This document shows, one piece after another, positions 1-12,129 of a DNA stretch of 64,000 bases. Numbering within the stretch: position 1 is the stretch's first letter; the number at the start of each line of letters is the position of its first letter. The notes under the pieces are model-generated. The model was not told the origin of the DNA. It worked only from the letters and a program-made list of their open reading frames with translations, and made no database searches. Made by a program: the position numbers and the translations under genes. Origin of the DNA: Cervus elaphus (lineage: Eukaryota > Chordata > Mammalia > Artiodactyla > Cervidae); NCBI RefSeq assembly GCF_910594005.1, contig NC_057829.1, positions 62,169,001 to 62,233,000 on the forward strand, written 5' to 3'.

Positions 1-350
1 ATCGCCGCGGCCCAGAGCCGGGACAGCTGCGCGGTCTCCTGGGACCCCATGGGCTACATCCGAGGGGGCGGGCGCACACTCGCAGAGCGGCCGCCCTGAG
101 GCGAAGCCTCGAGGTTCCTCTTCCCTTTCCCGGCCGAGAGCAAGACGTGGACAGGCGCCGCGTAGATCCGGGCGAGGCTCCCAAAGTGGAATCTGTATAC
201 TGGCGGCGCCGCTGCCCCCTCCCTCCCGCCCCGCTTTGGGCAGAGCGCCCCCTTGCCCTGGCCCTCCTTACAGCCCCGAGTGCTGAAAAAGGCAGGCACG
301 CCGCCGCGGGCGGAGCCGGGGACCGGCCTCCGCTGGTCTCAACTTGAGCG
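1..350. other. CpG-rich edge, probably part of an upstream gene
   Basis: This stretch is rich in G+C and CpG, unlike the following 12 kb. It could be the exon 1/intron 1 edge of a CpG-island gene lying mostly left of the window. Human synteny (MARVELD1 next to ZFYVE27 on the same strand) makes MARVELD1 the obvious candidate. I could not match any reading frame here to the MARVEL-domain protein, so the assignment is inference. Confidence 0.4.
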
Positions 351-1223
351 ACGGGTGTGGTTTTAGTCTGGGATTGCGCGGGTATCCTGCGCAGCCCTTT
401 GGGGCCATCCCTTGGTGCTTTGAAGTCTTGGGGTGCGGCCCATCTGCAACGGTGAAGATGGATAGGAAGTGCCTGTGGGTTTTGTTCTTCTCTTCTGCCT
501 GTTCCGCCTTTGTCGTCGGGGTTCAAGGAGGTCAGGCCCTACCGCCCACTAGCTTCCCTGGCCTCACCTTCTCAGCCTTACTCTCACCAGCTTCTGTTCC
601 GTCCCCACCTCCCTGTATCTTTTTGCGTTAGGGGTACCACGTCACCGTCAAGGAATGTTAGGCGAGCCCCACCCTTTTTTGAAGATGGAAACTAAGATCA
701 TGCCCTTGGGAACAGCCAGAAAAGATTAGAACCCCATCTTCCCACCCCAAGTCAAGCGTTGTCTAGCAGTGTTTACTTTAAAGCCTTGGATGTTCCCAGG
801 AATCCCGGTTCTGGAGCTAGTTAATGGGTGGTTTCAAGGCCAAGGGGGTTTGTCAAAGGTGCTTTCTCCCTTTTTTTGGGAAGATTCGCAATGCTCGTTA
901 GCATATCAAAGGCTCTGAGAAGTCCTGCACTGAAGAGGCCCCTGAGTAATGTAATTTACAGTGTTAAGTGCCTCTGGACTGGGATCAGTTTTTCCTACCT
1001 TAGGTTCCAAGTAGTCCTGACTCTAATTTATCAGCAAGGGGCCCAGCCCATTGGCTGTGATCTGTTTGAAGAGGTGCGGCACTCCCTGTCTTTCCCAGGG
1101 AATTTCTACAGCAGAGAGAACCCGCTACTCCCTGTGTAAAAGATAAGATAGTCAGTCACCCCTGCCAGGCCAATGGTAGCCTGGGGGACAGTGAATTTGA
1201 ACATTCCTTTACGAAGGGAAACG

Positions 1224-1314
1224 CCACCCAGTCCAGTATTCTGGCCTGGAGAATTCCATAGTCCGTGGGGTCACAAAGAATTGGACACTACTGAGTGACT
1301 TTCACTTTCACTTT
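1224..1314 (+). repeat. Bov-A SINE fragment
   Basis: Contains the diagnostic 'ccagtattctggcctgg' and 'gaattccat' blocks and ends in the 'actttcactttcact' tail. The tRNA-like head is missing, so only the Bov-A part is present. Confidence 0.85.
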
Positions 1315-1839
1315 ACGTTTTTTGGGGAAATGACGCCAAGGTTATCCGGATGGTTTCCCGGTTTCCCAGTCAAAAGAAATATCACCCATGAGAGATGCTG
1401 ACATTGACCATGAGCAACTGACAGCAGTGGGTCACACCAAACAGAGAGCACTCTGGATCTGGGATGAACAGCTGGCCAGCTGTAAGGTAAGATGCTTCTT
1501 GGCTTTCTGGAGAGATCATAGACCTTTGAATAAAAAAGCTCGGAGACACTTCCTTTTCTAAAAGCCAAAGGGTTTTTATTCAGAGAGCAAGTTGAAGGGG
1601 TGTCAGTAATAACCACAATGTCCAGACTTGTAACAATTCAACTTTTTTGCTAAATCCTCAGAAGTCAGCTCTTTGGAAAAGTTTTGACCCTCTCTGGATT
1701 AGAAACTAGAATAGAGGCGGTCAGAATATGTTTCTGTGAGCATGTTTGTAAAGCTTAGGTGGAGATGTTTTAGGTTTCTCTGTCATAGTGATGAAGATCT
1801 AAGTGGGGATGTGGAGTGCTTTTGTAAGTTTTACAGAGT

Positions 1840-2055
1840 CACCACTTTGCATCTATCCAGCCCTACTGTGTGCCTGGCACTACTCAAAGGATTCAGTGTA
1901 TTTATTTCATTCTCTCAATAACCCTCTTGAGCTGCGTTCTATTCTTATTTCCATATTCCGTATGAGGAATATGAATCTCAGAGAGGTTAAGTAACTTACC
2001 TAGAGTCTCCCAGCTGGTGAGTGGTGAAGCTCAGATTTGAACCCTGGCAGCCTGA
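1840..2055 (-). repeat. MIR SINE (antisense)
   Basis: Reads as a MIR in reverse: 'tactgtgtgcctggcact', then 'ctcagagaggttaagtaacttacc', then 'tttgaaccctggcag'. It is diverged, as expected for an ancient element. Confidence 0.75.
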
Positions 2056-2132
2056 CCTTTTCAGAACCAGGCTGTACTATATTACAATAGGGTGTCAATA
2101 CATATTAAATACTGTTAACATGGTTATCTTGA

Positions 2133-2274
2133 TTTTTGATTTACTTATTTTTAAAAATTTTGACCAAGCCACATGGCTTGCAGGGTCTTTGTTCCCTGAA
2201 CGGGGGTCGAACCTGTGCTGTGCCCTTGGCAGTGAAAGCGCTGAGTCCTAGCCATGGACTGCCAGGGAATTCCC
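2133..2274 (-). repeat. CHR-type tRNA-derived SINE with 14-bp TSD
   Basis: Reverse of the artiodactyl SINE that begins 'gggaattccctgg' and ends in an A-rich tail (here a T-rich start). A perfect 14-bp direct repeat, catggttatcttga, flanks it at 2119-2132 and 2275-2288, which defines both ends of the insertion. Confidence 0.9.
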
Positions 2275-3065
2275 CATGGTTATCTTGAGAAAAAAAGTTT
2301 TTGTAACTGTGGTAAAATATTTCTAACATTGTGGTTAAGATTGATCGTTGAAACCATCTTTGAAGCGTACAGTTCAATGGCGTTAAATACTTCCACATTG
2401 TTGTACGACCACCAGCACCATCCATCTCCAGAACTTTTTCATCTTGCAAAACGAAAACTCTACACCCGTTACAATTGTGGTTGTTCCTGCTGTTGTTGTT
2501 GCTGTTGTTTTCTGTCCTCTGGGAAACCCTGAGCCCTTCAGCATCTCGGTTAGGCTGGGGTCCTGCTGCCAGGCTCCAGGCAGTGTACCGCCGCCCCCCG
2601 CACGACCCCCCATTTCCTCAGCTCCCACCACTGGTGCCATCCAGGGCCTGAGGATGGGCTCTGCTGGAGTGCTGGGGGTGTCTGGAAGCCCAGCGACTTT
2701 GTCTCTTCTGTCGTGAGTTTCCATGTTGCTGAGGCCATGGAGACTCCCAGAGCTGGTCATGCCGACGTCTCCTAGGGCCCACTTCCCTGGGCTAGCAGAA
2801 GGCTTCAGTGTCTTCACTGGCCATGGAGGGAGGAGGGAAGAGGGAACAGTCTTTGCTCAGCAGCTCCCTTTCCTGGGGTATGATGTATTCAGTGGAAGAG
2901 CCAAGATGGTGAAGGTTCCTTTTGCCTTGACATAGAGAAATCCCCCTTCTGCTTATGTCTGTGACTTGGGCACACGCTTCCAGACAGCTAGAACTGAGCC
3001 ATGCACCCCTGAACCCTAAACAATGGCTTTTAAGCTCCAGCATGTGCTCCTTTTCTCCGTTTTAG
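2275..3065. other. Non-coding stretch with CTG-rich microsatellite
   Basis: About 0.8 kb with no recognisable gene. It holds a degenerate pyrimidine/CTG-GTT microsatellite near 2480-2515 and GC-rich unique sequence. If the upstream gene has a terminal exon at about 3066, this would be its intron. Confidence 0.4.
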
Positions 3066-3640
3066 ATCATCACAGAAGCTGCATCTGCAGCTCAGATCCG
3101 GCCCACTGAGGACCTCTTCTTAGCCCCAAGCCCATGGTGCTCTGTCTGTGATCAGGTGACCTTACTCAGGAGCAGACGTCTCCCTGGCCTTCATGGTACC
3201 TTTTCCAGCCACACGTGCCTGAAACATTCCAGAGCTCACTGGCTCTGCTAGCTGTGCCTTCCTGCTTGGCCTCCCACTGCTTCTCCAGATGTGGGAAGGA
3301 CCTGAAGACGGCCCCACACCATCTTCTGCTCCCTTCCAAGACCCGGGCTGTGGGCAAGGCCATCTGAAGTTGGCCTGGAACTTTGAGTTCTGGAGGCAGC
3401 CTCCTTGGCCTCCCTCTTTGGACTACAGGACTCTATCCAACCTGAGTTTGCTGTGGGCTGCCCCCAGCCCAAGAGTCTGGGACCACTTACAGGCCCAGGA
3501 GAGGATTTCTCCAGTGTTCTGCGAAGGCCAAAAGAGAGGGTGGGTGAGGAAGGGTAGGGAGAGGGGACCGAAGTGCCTCATTCAGTAGTTTAGTGGTGAT
3601 GACCGATACGCTTTTCTGAATAAACTTTGGTTTGTCTGAT
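3066..3640 (+). other. Candidate terminal 3'UTR exon of the upstream gene (MARVELD1?)
   Basis: A pyrimidine-rich tract ending in 'ctccgttttag' gives a good splice acceptor just before 3066. The stretch ends with AATAAA at 3619-3624, followed by a GT-rich downstream element (tttggtttgtctg ... gtgtatgtgtc). No long conserved reading frame is visible, so it would be untranslated. By position it would be the last exon of MARVELD1, which lies upstream of ZFYVE27 in the same orientation in human. The acceptor and poly(A) signal are seen; the gene identity is inferred. Confidence 0.35.
3619..3624 (+). promoter_or_regulatory. Poly(A) signal AATAAA
   Basis: Canonical hexamer with a GT/T-rich downstream element within 30 nt. 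It fits the 3' end of a + strand gene upstream of ZFYVE27. Confidence 0.5.
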
Positions 3641-4720
3641 CTGAGTGTATGTGTCTTCTCTCCTGCCCATTCTGTGCCAGGTCCCCGAACCTCCCTCCAT
3701 CATCACATTTTGCCACACTAGTCTGCCTCCTTTCTGCTTTCCTGGCCTCCCCTTCTTTCTGGGAGGGAAAGAAAAATGAGGTCATAGGTTTCCAGTTAAG
3801 GCAGGACACAGGAATCAGAGGAATAAAACAGTCTATGTCTGTCCCTGATTGAGGCTTGAGGGAATTCCAGAAGCTCCTGCCCTAGCTCTCAATGGGCCCT
3901 CTGTTTGGGAAGCTCCACTGCCTGATGGACAGGCATGGAATGACTATGGTGACGGAGCCAGAGGACCCTGTTCTGGTGCAAACCCATCATTTTACAGAAG
4001 GGGAAAATGAACTCCAGGTGGAGTGGCAACTTGCCTAACATCACAGAGCTGACTGGGGCCACAGCAAGGTCTCCTAGAGCCCAGGCTCTGGGCGTTTCCT
4101 GCAGGCCACTATGCCTGGTCTGGTGTTGCCTCCTGGACACACCCGATCCGGTCCCCAGCCTCTGCCTTCCAGCCACAGCCTGCCGACTGAGGTGCCCTGG
4201 AAAGGGCTGGAGGCTAGTTAACAGACTTCCTTGTTGGCGCCTTCCTCCTGTGCCCTGGGCTTGAAGTCTGTTGCCTGGACATAGAGTTCTATTGGCAGAA
4301 CCACCTAGAACAGCTCCAGGCAGAGACTGGATACTGTGTGTGCTTCCACACGCACTGTCTTCCGAAGCACCCACCTCAATATGCAGCACAATCCTGACTC
4401 TCTCTGATTCTCTCTCTCTTTCCCCCTCCTCTCCATGGTTTGGATTTCCAGGTGGAGGAAAATGCTACTGGTTGCCCAGGATCTTCCTTTTCTCCCCTCT
4501 TCCCTCTGTGTCTGTTCATGAATATCACGAAAATAAAAAGTGGCCTGTATGCAAAGGCAGGTAAGCCCCTGCTCTACTTTAGCTTGGTGGAGCATTTGCA
4601 ATTGAAAATGTGCTTTTACTTGCATTACCTTACTTGATCTTGTCACCAGTCTAGAGGTTGGCATTGCCTGTTCAATAGAAGCAGTAGAGTCCCAGAGAGA
4701 AGGGCCTTATCTATGGCCAC

Positions 4721-4857
4721 TGCTGCTGCTGCTGCTGCTAAGTCACTTCAGTCGTGTCCAACTCTGTGCAACCCCACAGACAGCAGCCCACCAGGCTCCT
4801 CCGTCCATGGGATTTTCCAGGCAAAGGTACTGGAGTTGGTTGCCATTGCCTTCTCCG
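4721..4857 (-). repeat. Bov-A2 SINE with 12-bp TSD, inserted in a MIR
   Basis: Starts with the (TGC)n tract typical of the Bov-A2 tail in reverse, followed by 'taagtcacttcagtcgtgtccaactct'. The perfect duplication atctatggccac at 4709-4720 and 4858-4869 defines the insertion. The flanks (about 4640-4708 and 4870-4930) read as one antisense MIR. Confidence 0.9.
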
Positions 4858-5586
4858 ATCTATGGCCACACAGCTGGCAAATGGCAAGACTGAGCCTGGA
4901 AGGTAGATGTTTCACTACCCTCTGCAGGCAGCCAGTTACTAAGCCCCGTGGGCCTCTGGCAGGCTCTGAGGTTGAGGGGGAGTTTGGTTTTCGCTTGTGG
5001 AGAAAAGGTGTGCAGGAATGGCCTAATCTGATATTTCCTGTTTAATGCCAGGGGCACTTTTAAATAAGACACTGCTCCTTGAAAACTTAATTGAGCCTGT
5101 TTGGGTCTGGGGAATCTGAGGGATCTGTTCATTTCTATTATTTTTCCAACTTTTCTAGGGATAGGGAGTGGGATGGCCAGTGGTGAGGAAGAATTAAGAA
5201 TTTCTTTCCCCCCAAAAAAATAAAAAATTTCTTTCCAGACATGAAAGAGCAGGGATATGAGAGAAAAGTCTTGTTAGCAGTATTTGTATTTTTATTGTTT
5301 TTGTTTGTTACAATTGCTATTTGTAGAATAAAATAATAATATATACCTATTTTTTTAAGTATACAAAGTAAATGAAGTCATTCGATCATCCTAATCTCAT
5401 ATCTGAGAGATAAGCTACAGTTCACTATTAAACCTTCTTCCTTAATTTTTATAACTAATCAAACATATGGATGCTTACTCACACACACACACACATTTAG
5501 ACTCTTCCACAGCTTGCTTTAAAAATTAAACAATAAAAAAGTTCTAACGCTTTCTACACATTCTATAAATATAGTAATATAGCTCT

Positions 5587-5806
5587 GCGCATGTGCTAAG
5601 TCACTTCGGTCATGTCTGACTCTTTCTGACCCCATGGACTGTATCCCACCAGGCTCCTCTGTCCATGGGATTCTCCAGGCAAGAACACAGGAGTGGCTTG
5701 CCCTGCCCTCCTTCAGGGGATCTTCCCGACCCAGAGATTGAACCCGTGTCTCTCACAACACCATTGGCAGGTGGGTTCTTTACCACTAGTGTTGCCTGAG
5801 AAGCCC
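5587..5806 (-). repeat. Bov-tA SINE (antisense)
   Basis: Reverse of the full Bov-tA consensus: 'gctaagtcacttcggtcatgtc', then 'ggatcttcccgacccag', ending in the tRNA-like head 'ttctttaccactagtg...gaagcc'. Confidence 0.9.
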
Positions 5807-5894
5807 TAGCCCTTTTAAAATGTCTATATAAATAGTCAGAAACTGCAAGAATTTTGGGGGCTTTCAGGATCCTTTGTAACATTCTAATATTGGC

Positions 5895-5937
5895 TATTGC
5901 TTCTCAGCCTTTTGTCTAAGATCAAGTGTAGCATCTA
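5895..5937 (+). pseudogene. U2 snRNA 5'-end pseudogene fragment
   Basis: The stretch from 'attgcttctcagcc' through 'taagatcaagtgtag' matches the first 40 or so bases of U2 snRNA with a few substitutions, then diverges after 'gtagcatct'. It covers the branchpoint-recognition region only partly and has no proximal sequence element or 3' box, so it is a dead truncated retrocopy. Confidence 0.8.
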
Positions 5938-6671
5938 ATTTGGCTAACTGTTACCGCCTAGGCTGCTTTCCATGGATATCATAGTAAAAACTGGTCCTTT
6001 TGTTTTTTTTCAAACTGATGAAAAATTAGAAACTTGGGAGGGACGTGACTTGCCCAGCTCTGTGTTCCTTTGCCCAGAGTGCCACGAGTAGCAAGGAGGG
6101 GAGAGAGCAGGGGGTGGCTGTATTCCACTTCACGGCCAGACTTGGGGAGGGGAGCACCAGGGACTATGGTGAGTAGGGGCAGCTGAAGAGAGGCGAGCAG
6201 GGCCTGACCCTCTCTGGACCCTACATGGCAAAGGGGAGGTGTGCTGGGGAGGTGGCCAGAACCTCAGGGGAGCTCTCTGGGAACAGCCCGCAGGACGGTG
6301 TGGGCCTCCACACCAACCTCATCCGCCTGTGGAAATTCCAGTAAACCCTTTTGCCCTCCCTGTTCCATGACCCCAGTTCTTTTTGAACTGGGGGCTATTT
6401 GGGATCTTGTAGGCACCAAGGCTGTGATTTCCTTCCCCAGCACTGCGGTGAGGGCCAGCTCCCAAAGGCAGTCCCTCTGCCCCCTGATGCCAGCATGGTG
6501 GGGCAGAGGGGAGGGATGGGTGTGCAGGCTGTTCTTGCTGCCATCTCCAGGAGTCCAGAAGGGGGTTCTCTGATGCCCCAGGTAGAGCACGTCTGAGAAA
6601 GATGAGAAGGGGAAAGAAAGTGAACTAACTTTACCAAGTGTTTGCAATGAGCCAAGAACGTGCTAGAGAAG
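5938..6671. other. Intergenic, no gene seen
   Basis: Moderately GC-rich unique sequence. The short open frames on both strands match nothing I recognise. Confidence 0.4.
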
Positions 6672-6896
6672 GGATAGGCTTCCCACTCCAGTATTCTTGG
6701 GCAGCCCTTGCGACTCAGCTGGTAAAGAATCTGCATGCAATGTGGGTGTCCTGGGTTCGATCCCTGGGTTGGGAAGATCCCCTGGAGAAGGGAAAGGCTA
6801 CCCACTCCAGTATTCTGACCTGGAAAATTCCATGGAATAGTCCATGGGGTCACAACGAGTCGGACAGGTCTGAGTGCCTTTCACTTTCACTTTTCA
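6672..6896 (+). repeat. Bov-tA SINE
   Basis: Head 'cagctggtaaagaatctgc', body 'ttgggaagatcccctggag' and tail 'ctttcactttcactttt' are all in order. Confidence 0.9.
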
Positions 6897-8350
6897 AGAA
6901 CATGTTGGATGCCTCATGTAACATGCTTACAATTCTCACTAGTCCATGTGGTATTAAAAGCTCCCATTTAACAGACATGGAGACAAGCTCAGAAGGGTAA
7001 ACTGATTTCCCCAAGGCACTTGACTAAGTAACAGAAACAAGATGCAAACTCAGATCTAAGCTACCATGTGCTGCTGTTTCAGAGGATTTCCCAGCAGACT
7101 GTTTCTCCTGGCCATCCAAAGACTTCACCCAGAGCAGCAATAGCTTTTGTAATAGTTCTATCTTAAGCTAAGGCAGGAAGGAAAGCTATATTATTACAGA
7201 CCTGAATTATCTCAGCTTCTCTCTTCCTGCTTTAAAATGAAGTTGGATAATGGCCTTCAGGTTTGATCAGCTCACTGGGCTGAGGTCACTCTCCTAAGGC
7301 CCTGGAGACAGTCCTGTCTGCCAGACAGATGTCAGAAGCATTCGTAAAACTGCTCCTCCACCCAGCCCTTCTCCCTCTCAAAACCTTGTGCCATAGGTCT
7401 GATCATCTGACCCGACCCTGAACTTTTGGATACTGAACTCCATCTTTTACAATCTTGTCCTGTATTCTGGGTTGGAATTCACAATCTCACCAGCCATAGA
7501 TTGAATCCTCTACCTGTTTTTTCCTGTGTCCAGATTTAAGTTTTCTTGAAAAGATGGCACTGAAGTGTTAAAAAATTATTGCTACTTTCCTGAAGGTCAG
7601 GACTGCCTCTTTCCTATGGAATCTGAGATCTTTCTTGCTCTCCTTTTGATTCCTTTTGGCAGTCTCCTGGCTGAGCCTCTGTGCTACAAGCAGTTCTGAC
7701 TCCTCAGCCTGAAAGGACTCACTGTTTTCATCTTGTTTTCTGGGGTTCCAGTCCATCTGGAGAGACAAACTGACCGTGAGTTTTCAGGTATCAGTAGTGG
7801 GACATCCACAGACATTCTCCTCGTTACGTGTCTGCAGGATCTTCGATGACTGCATTCAAGTCAAAATTAGCCCAGGAACACGGTGCATTTCCAGCAACAG
7901 TTACTTGCTTGACTTCCCTAGCTGTTGTGTACCTGGACATTTCACAACATTTCCTCACGTCCTGGTAACCTCTGTTGTATTTTTCAGCTTGTTTCTATCT
8001 CCTCCCAGCCATCCCTAGGAACTAGTGAACTTGCTGAGTTTGTTTTTCCTTTTAAGTTAAACTGATGAACTCCATCAGTGATCTTAAGATAGTGGGCCAG
8101 AAGACTGAGGTGATGGGGTCTTTTTTTGTAGTGACTGTGATAGTGATAATAAAAATGATGATATTGTTACTGATAATGGCATTAATAGTAATAAAGACGA
8201 CACATGTCCCAATCACTTGTGTTCACAGTTAGCAAAGACATTTTTACATTATTTATATCATCTTCATATGAAAAGATAGCATAGACAATAACCACATTTT
8301 GTAGATGAGGCTCAGAGAGGTAAAGTGGTTGCCTATATGTGTATATATAT
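6897..8350. other. Intergenic, mostly unique with MIR remnants
   Basis: No coding exon is recognised. Antisense MIR-like text occurs near 6900-7060 and 8215-8335. The rest is unassigned. Confidence 0.4.
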
Positions 8351-8569
8351 GGCTTCCCAGGTGGTGCTAGTGGTACAGAATCCACCTGCCAGTGTGGGAG
8401 ACATAAGAGATGCGAGTTTGATCCCTGGGTGGGAAAGATCCCCTGAAGAAGGGCATGGCAACTCACTCCAGTATTCTTACCTGGAGAATTCCATGGACAG
8501 AGGAGCCTGGCAGGCTACAATCCACGTAGTCACAAAAGCGTGGGACATGACTGAAGTGACTTAGCACAC
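8351..8569 (+). repeat. Bov-tA SINE followed by (CA)n
   Basis: Full SINE from 'ggcttcccaggtggtgctagtgg' to 'gacttagcacacg', running into a (CA)n microsatellite tail at about 8565-8582. Confidence 0.9.
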
Positions 8570-8589
8570 GCACACACACACATAAGCAC

Positions 8590-9260
8590 ACAGATTTATT
8601 AGGGTATACTTGTACATTAAACTGTACATGGTTTTAATGTACATTTTGGGGAGTTCTGACATGTGTATTCTTGTGAAGCCTTCACAATTAAGGCTATGAA
8701 CATATCCATAGTGCCCTAAAGCTTTTTTGTGTCCCCTTGTAATATCTTTTTCTCTTTCCCATCTCCCCACCCCACGCAACTACTGATCTGTGTCCTGTGA
8801 CAGTAGATTAGTTTATATAAGTGGAGTGTACAATATGCGCTTTTTCTTTCCCAGTGGAGGGGGCAGTCTGACCTCTTATACTCCATCATTTTGAGATTCA
8901 TTCATGTTACTGTTGTAGTAATAGTTCATTTATTTTTAGCTACCAGTGAGTATTATTCCATTGTATGGATATACTATAATTTGCTTATCCATTCACCTGT
9001 TGATGGATATTTACATTGTTTCGAGCTTTTGGTTATTACAGATAAAGCTATTGTGAACATTCATGCGCAAATATTTGTGTGGACATATGCTTTCATTTGT
9101 CTTTGGTAGATTCCTAGCAGTAGAACGGCTCAGCTGTGTGGTAGGTGTATTTTTGTTGTTGTTGTTATTTTTATTGGTCATGTTCCAGGTGTAATTTGTC
9201 TATTTGTGTGTATGTGCTCTTGCCTGACATTTGTATCAGGGATGGTCATTCTCGATTCAG
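8590..9260 (-). repeat. Old L1 3' fragment (antisense)
   Basis: Contains 'tattccattgtatggata ... ttatccattcacctgttgatgg', the reverse of the C-terminal part of L1 ORF2. It is diverged and without an intact frame. Confidence 0.7.
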
Positions 9261-9384
9261 AATAAACTGGAAAGTTTTCTGTCTTGTTGTTTTTCAGAAT
9301 AGTTAATATAATTTTACTGATGGGTTTAATAAAATTGTCTACAAATTAACCTGAACCTGATGCCTTTTAGAAAGCTTTGGGGGT

Positions 9385-9480
9385 TTTTTGTTGTTTATTT
9401 TTGACTGAGGTGCATGGCTTGCAGGATCTCAGTTCCCCAACCGGGGATTGAAAGCCTGGAATTCTAATCACTAGGAAACC
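9385..9480 (-). repeat. CHR-type SINE fragment (antisense)
   Basis: Includes 'atggcttgcaggatctcagttccccaaccggggattgaa', the reverse of the tRNA-derived body. The end is degraded. Confidence 0.7.
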
Positions 9481-10539
9481 AGAGAAATCGTGTTGAGGAA
9501 GTTCTTGGTTAATTTTCTCAAAGTCTTAATGGTAACTGGTCTTTGCAGATTTTTTTGTGGGTTATCTACTGCTCTTTCATTGGTGGCATTTTAATTTAAG
9601 TTGTCTCTCCCACTAATTCTCTCATCTAATTCTCCAATTTACTGATAAAATGAGAACTTTTTGAGGGAAGAACTCTAGGCTATTCTTCTCTATATTCCCA
9701 TGAAAGGCACATAATAAGTGGTCATTTGGTGGAATGAATGAGTATTGGTTTTAAGTTGCTGTAACAAACACACCTCAACATTTCAGTGTCTAAACTATAA
9801 TAAAAGTCTATTTACTGTTCACATATAATTCTATTTCGTCCTCACCTAGCTGTCCATTGTGGATATTTCAGGCCAGTGGGAGGTTTCTACCATGCGAGGA
9901 TTCAAGGATAAGGCTCCTCCCACTTTGTGGCCCAGCCATCACTTCTGCATTGAGCTGGCATTTGGGAGATTTCTGAATTTACTAGAAGTGGCATTTATCA
10001 CTACACTCTTCTTTTGGGGAGTCACGTGACCTAATTTATATGTAAGGGGGTTGGAAATGTAGTTCCTCTTGAGGCATCAGCTGCTCAGCTCCAACTCTAT
10101 ACCCTGGAAGAGGGAAAGGGACTTTTGGGTGGACAGTCCACAGGTTTTATTGCTGAGGGTTTCACTGCCTTGCTCTGTGAGACTTTTTGTGCCCGTGTTT
10201 GATGAATGGTTGTTTTCATGGCTGCCAAGAGCTGTTGAGTAAGAGTGTAACAGCAGACATTCATTTCCTTGCTGTGTTTGTCCGACAACTCACTGTGTCA
10301 CAGCTGGAAAACTCATTACTCACAAGGACTTCTTTCCCAGGTACAAGAACATAAAGATATATTTATTGAACACTTTTCAGAGAAATGGCAGTGAGCTATT
10401 AATCCAAAAATATACCCAAATAATAAGTTTAAATACTAGATATAATCCAAATAGTAAAGAGAATCTAAAAATACATACCAGTCAAATATTTCTTTCCTTT
10501 GTTTATTTAAAAAATTGAAACAGTTCCTTTAAGATAAAA

Positions 10540-11575
10540 TTTCACAAAGAAATTGTCCATATTAGAGTGTACAATTCAGTGGTGTTAGTATCCTAAGTTG
10601 TGCAACTGTTACCACTACCCAGTTTCAAAACATTTCCATCACCCCAAAAAGAAACACTGTACCAATTCCTCCCTCCACCAATTCCTTCCACCCAGTTCCT
10701 TCTTCTGCCCAGTCACTGGTAACCTCTAATCAATCTACTTCCTGTCTCTATAGATTCTCCTATTCTAGACATTTCATATAAATGGAATTAAAGAATATGT
10801 GATCTTTTGTGTGTACATAGCATAATATTTTCAAGGTTCATCTATGTTGTAGCACGTATCAATATTTTGTAACTTTTTATGATAAATATAAATAATAGTC
10901 CACTGAATAGGTATGTCACACTTTATCATTCTTTAATTTTTTTAAAATTGTGGTGAATCTTGATCACTCTTTAAATGTACAGTTCACCGGTTTTAAATAT
11001 GTGCATACTATTGGGCAACCATCTCCAGAACTCTTATCTTTCAAAACTGAAAGTCCATGCTCATTAAATAATAAATCCTTATTCCTCCTTCCTCCAGCCT
11101 CTGAAAACGACTATTCAATACCTTCTGTCTTTATAAATTTGACTGCTCTAGGTACCTGTGTAAGTGTAATCATACAGTGTTTGTCTTTTTGAGACTGGCT
11201 TATTTCACTCAGCATTAATATCTTCAAGGTCCATTAATTGTAGCACGTGTCGGAATTTCCTAACTTTTTAAAGAAAAATAGTCCATTGTATACATATATA
11301 ATGCATTTTGTTTATCTATTCATCCCTTAATGGACATTTGGGTTGCTTCCACATTTTAGGTTTTGTGATTAAAACTGCTATGAACATGGGTGTACACATA
11401 CGTCTTTGAGACCCCGCTTCCACCTCTCCTGTGTATATACACAAAAGTGGCATTGTTGGATCATATGGAGATTCTATGCTTAATTTTTTAGGAACTGCCA
11501 TAAATTGTTTTTGATACAGTCTGCACCATTTACATTCCCGCCAACAGCACACAAGTGTTCTGTTTTCTCCACATC
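10540..11575 (-). repeat. Two adjacent old L1M 3' fragments (antisense)
   Basis: Two copies of related text: 'gtgtacaattcagtgg...ttcatataaatggaatta' (about 10540-10930) and 'aaatgtacagttcaccgg...catatggagattctatg' (about 10945-11575). The second still encodes on the - strand a broken ORF2 C-terminus with the 'CTPMFIAVL' and 'WKQPKCP' blocks. Confidence 0.75.
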
Positions 11576-11787
11576 CTCATGAACACTTGTTGTTTTCTGT
11601 TTTACTCATTTATTTTAAAACAAGCATTTGTTGAGTACTTATTACACCAAGGCTCTGCTCCATACTTGGCAGAAACTGGGAGTGGCAAGATGTTAAGTCA
11701 TAGTCTCCCTTGCTCTCAGGATCTCAGGGCACAATGAGGGAGATAGTCATGTTCAAGAGAAGTATTGAAATGCAAGCTGAAGGACTT

Positions 11788-11905
11788 CCTACAGTCTGTC
11801 TTGTGCTTAAGACTCTGCCTTTCCACTGCAGGGGCTTGGGTTTAATCCCTGGTCGGGGAAAGAAGTTCCCACAAGCCGTGTGGCCAAAAAAAAAAAAAAA
11901 GGAAA
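11788..11905 (+). repeat. CHR-type SINE with poly(A)
   Basis: Body 'taatccctggtcggggaaagaagttcccacaagccgtgtggcc', then an uninterrupted A run and an A-rich tail. Confidence 0.85.
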
Positions 11906-12129
11906 GAAAAAAGAAATGTAAGATGATAGGGCTCTATAAAGATGAAAAAGTCTGTGCAAACACAGAGGAGGAAGTGAGAAATGATACAGGGAAGTCTCTG
12001 CAAGGAACCTGATATTCAAGCTGGATGTTAAAAGATGAGCCTGAGGAGTTGAGGTGGAAGGGAGTATAACTGAAGCCAAAGGAGCAGCACATAGTAGCCA
12101 GCCTCCAAGATGGCAGCGGGGATGGCCCC

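Noticed and set aside
1..350. MARVELD1 coding exon
   Set aside because: None of the frames matches the MARVEL-domain protein or its C-terminus. At most this is untranslated or intronic sequence of that gene.
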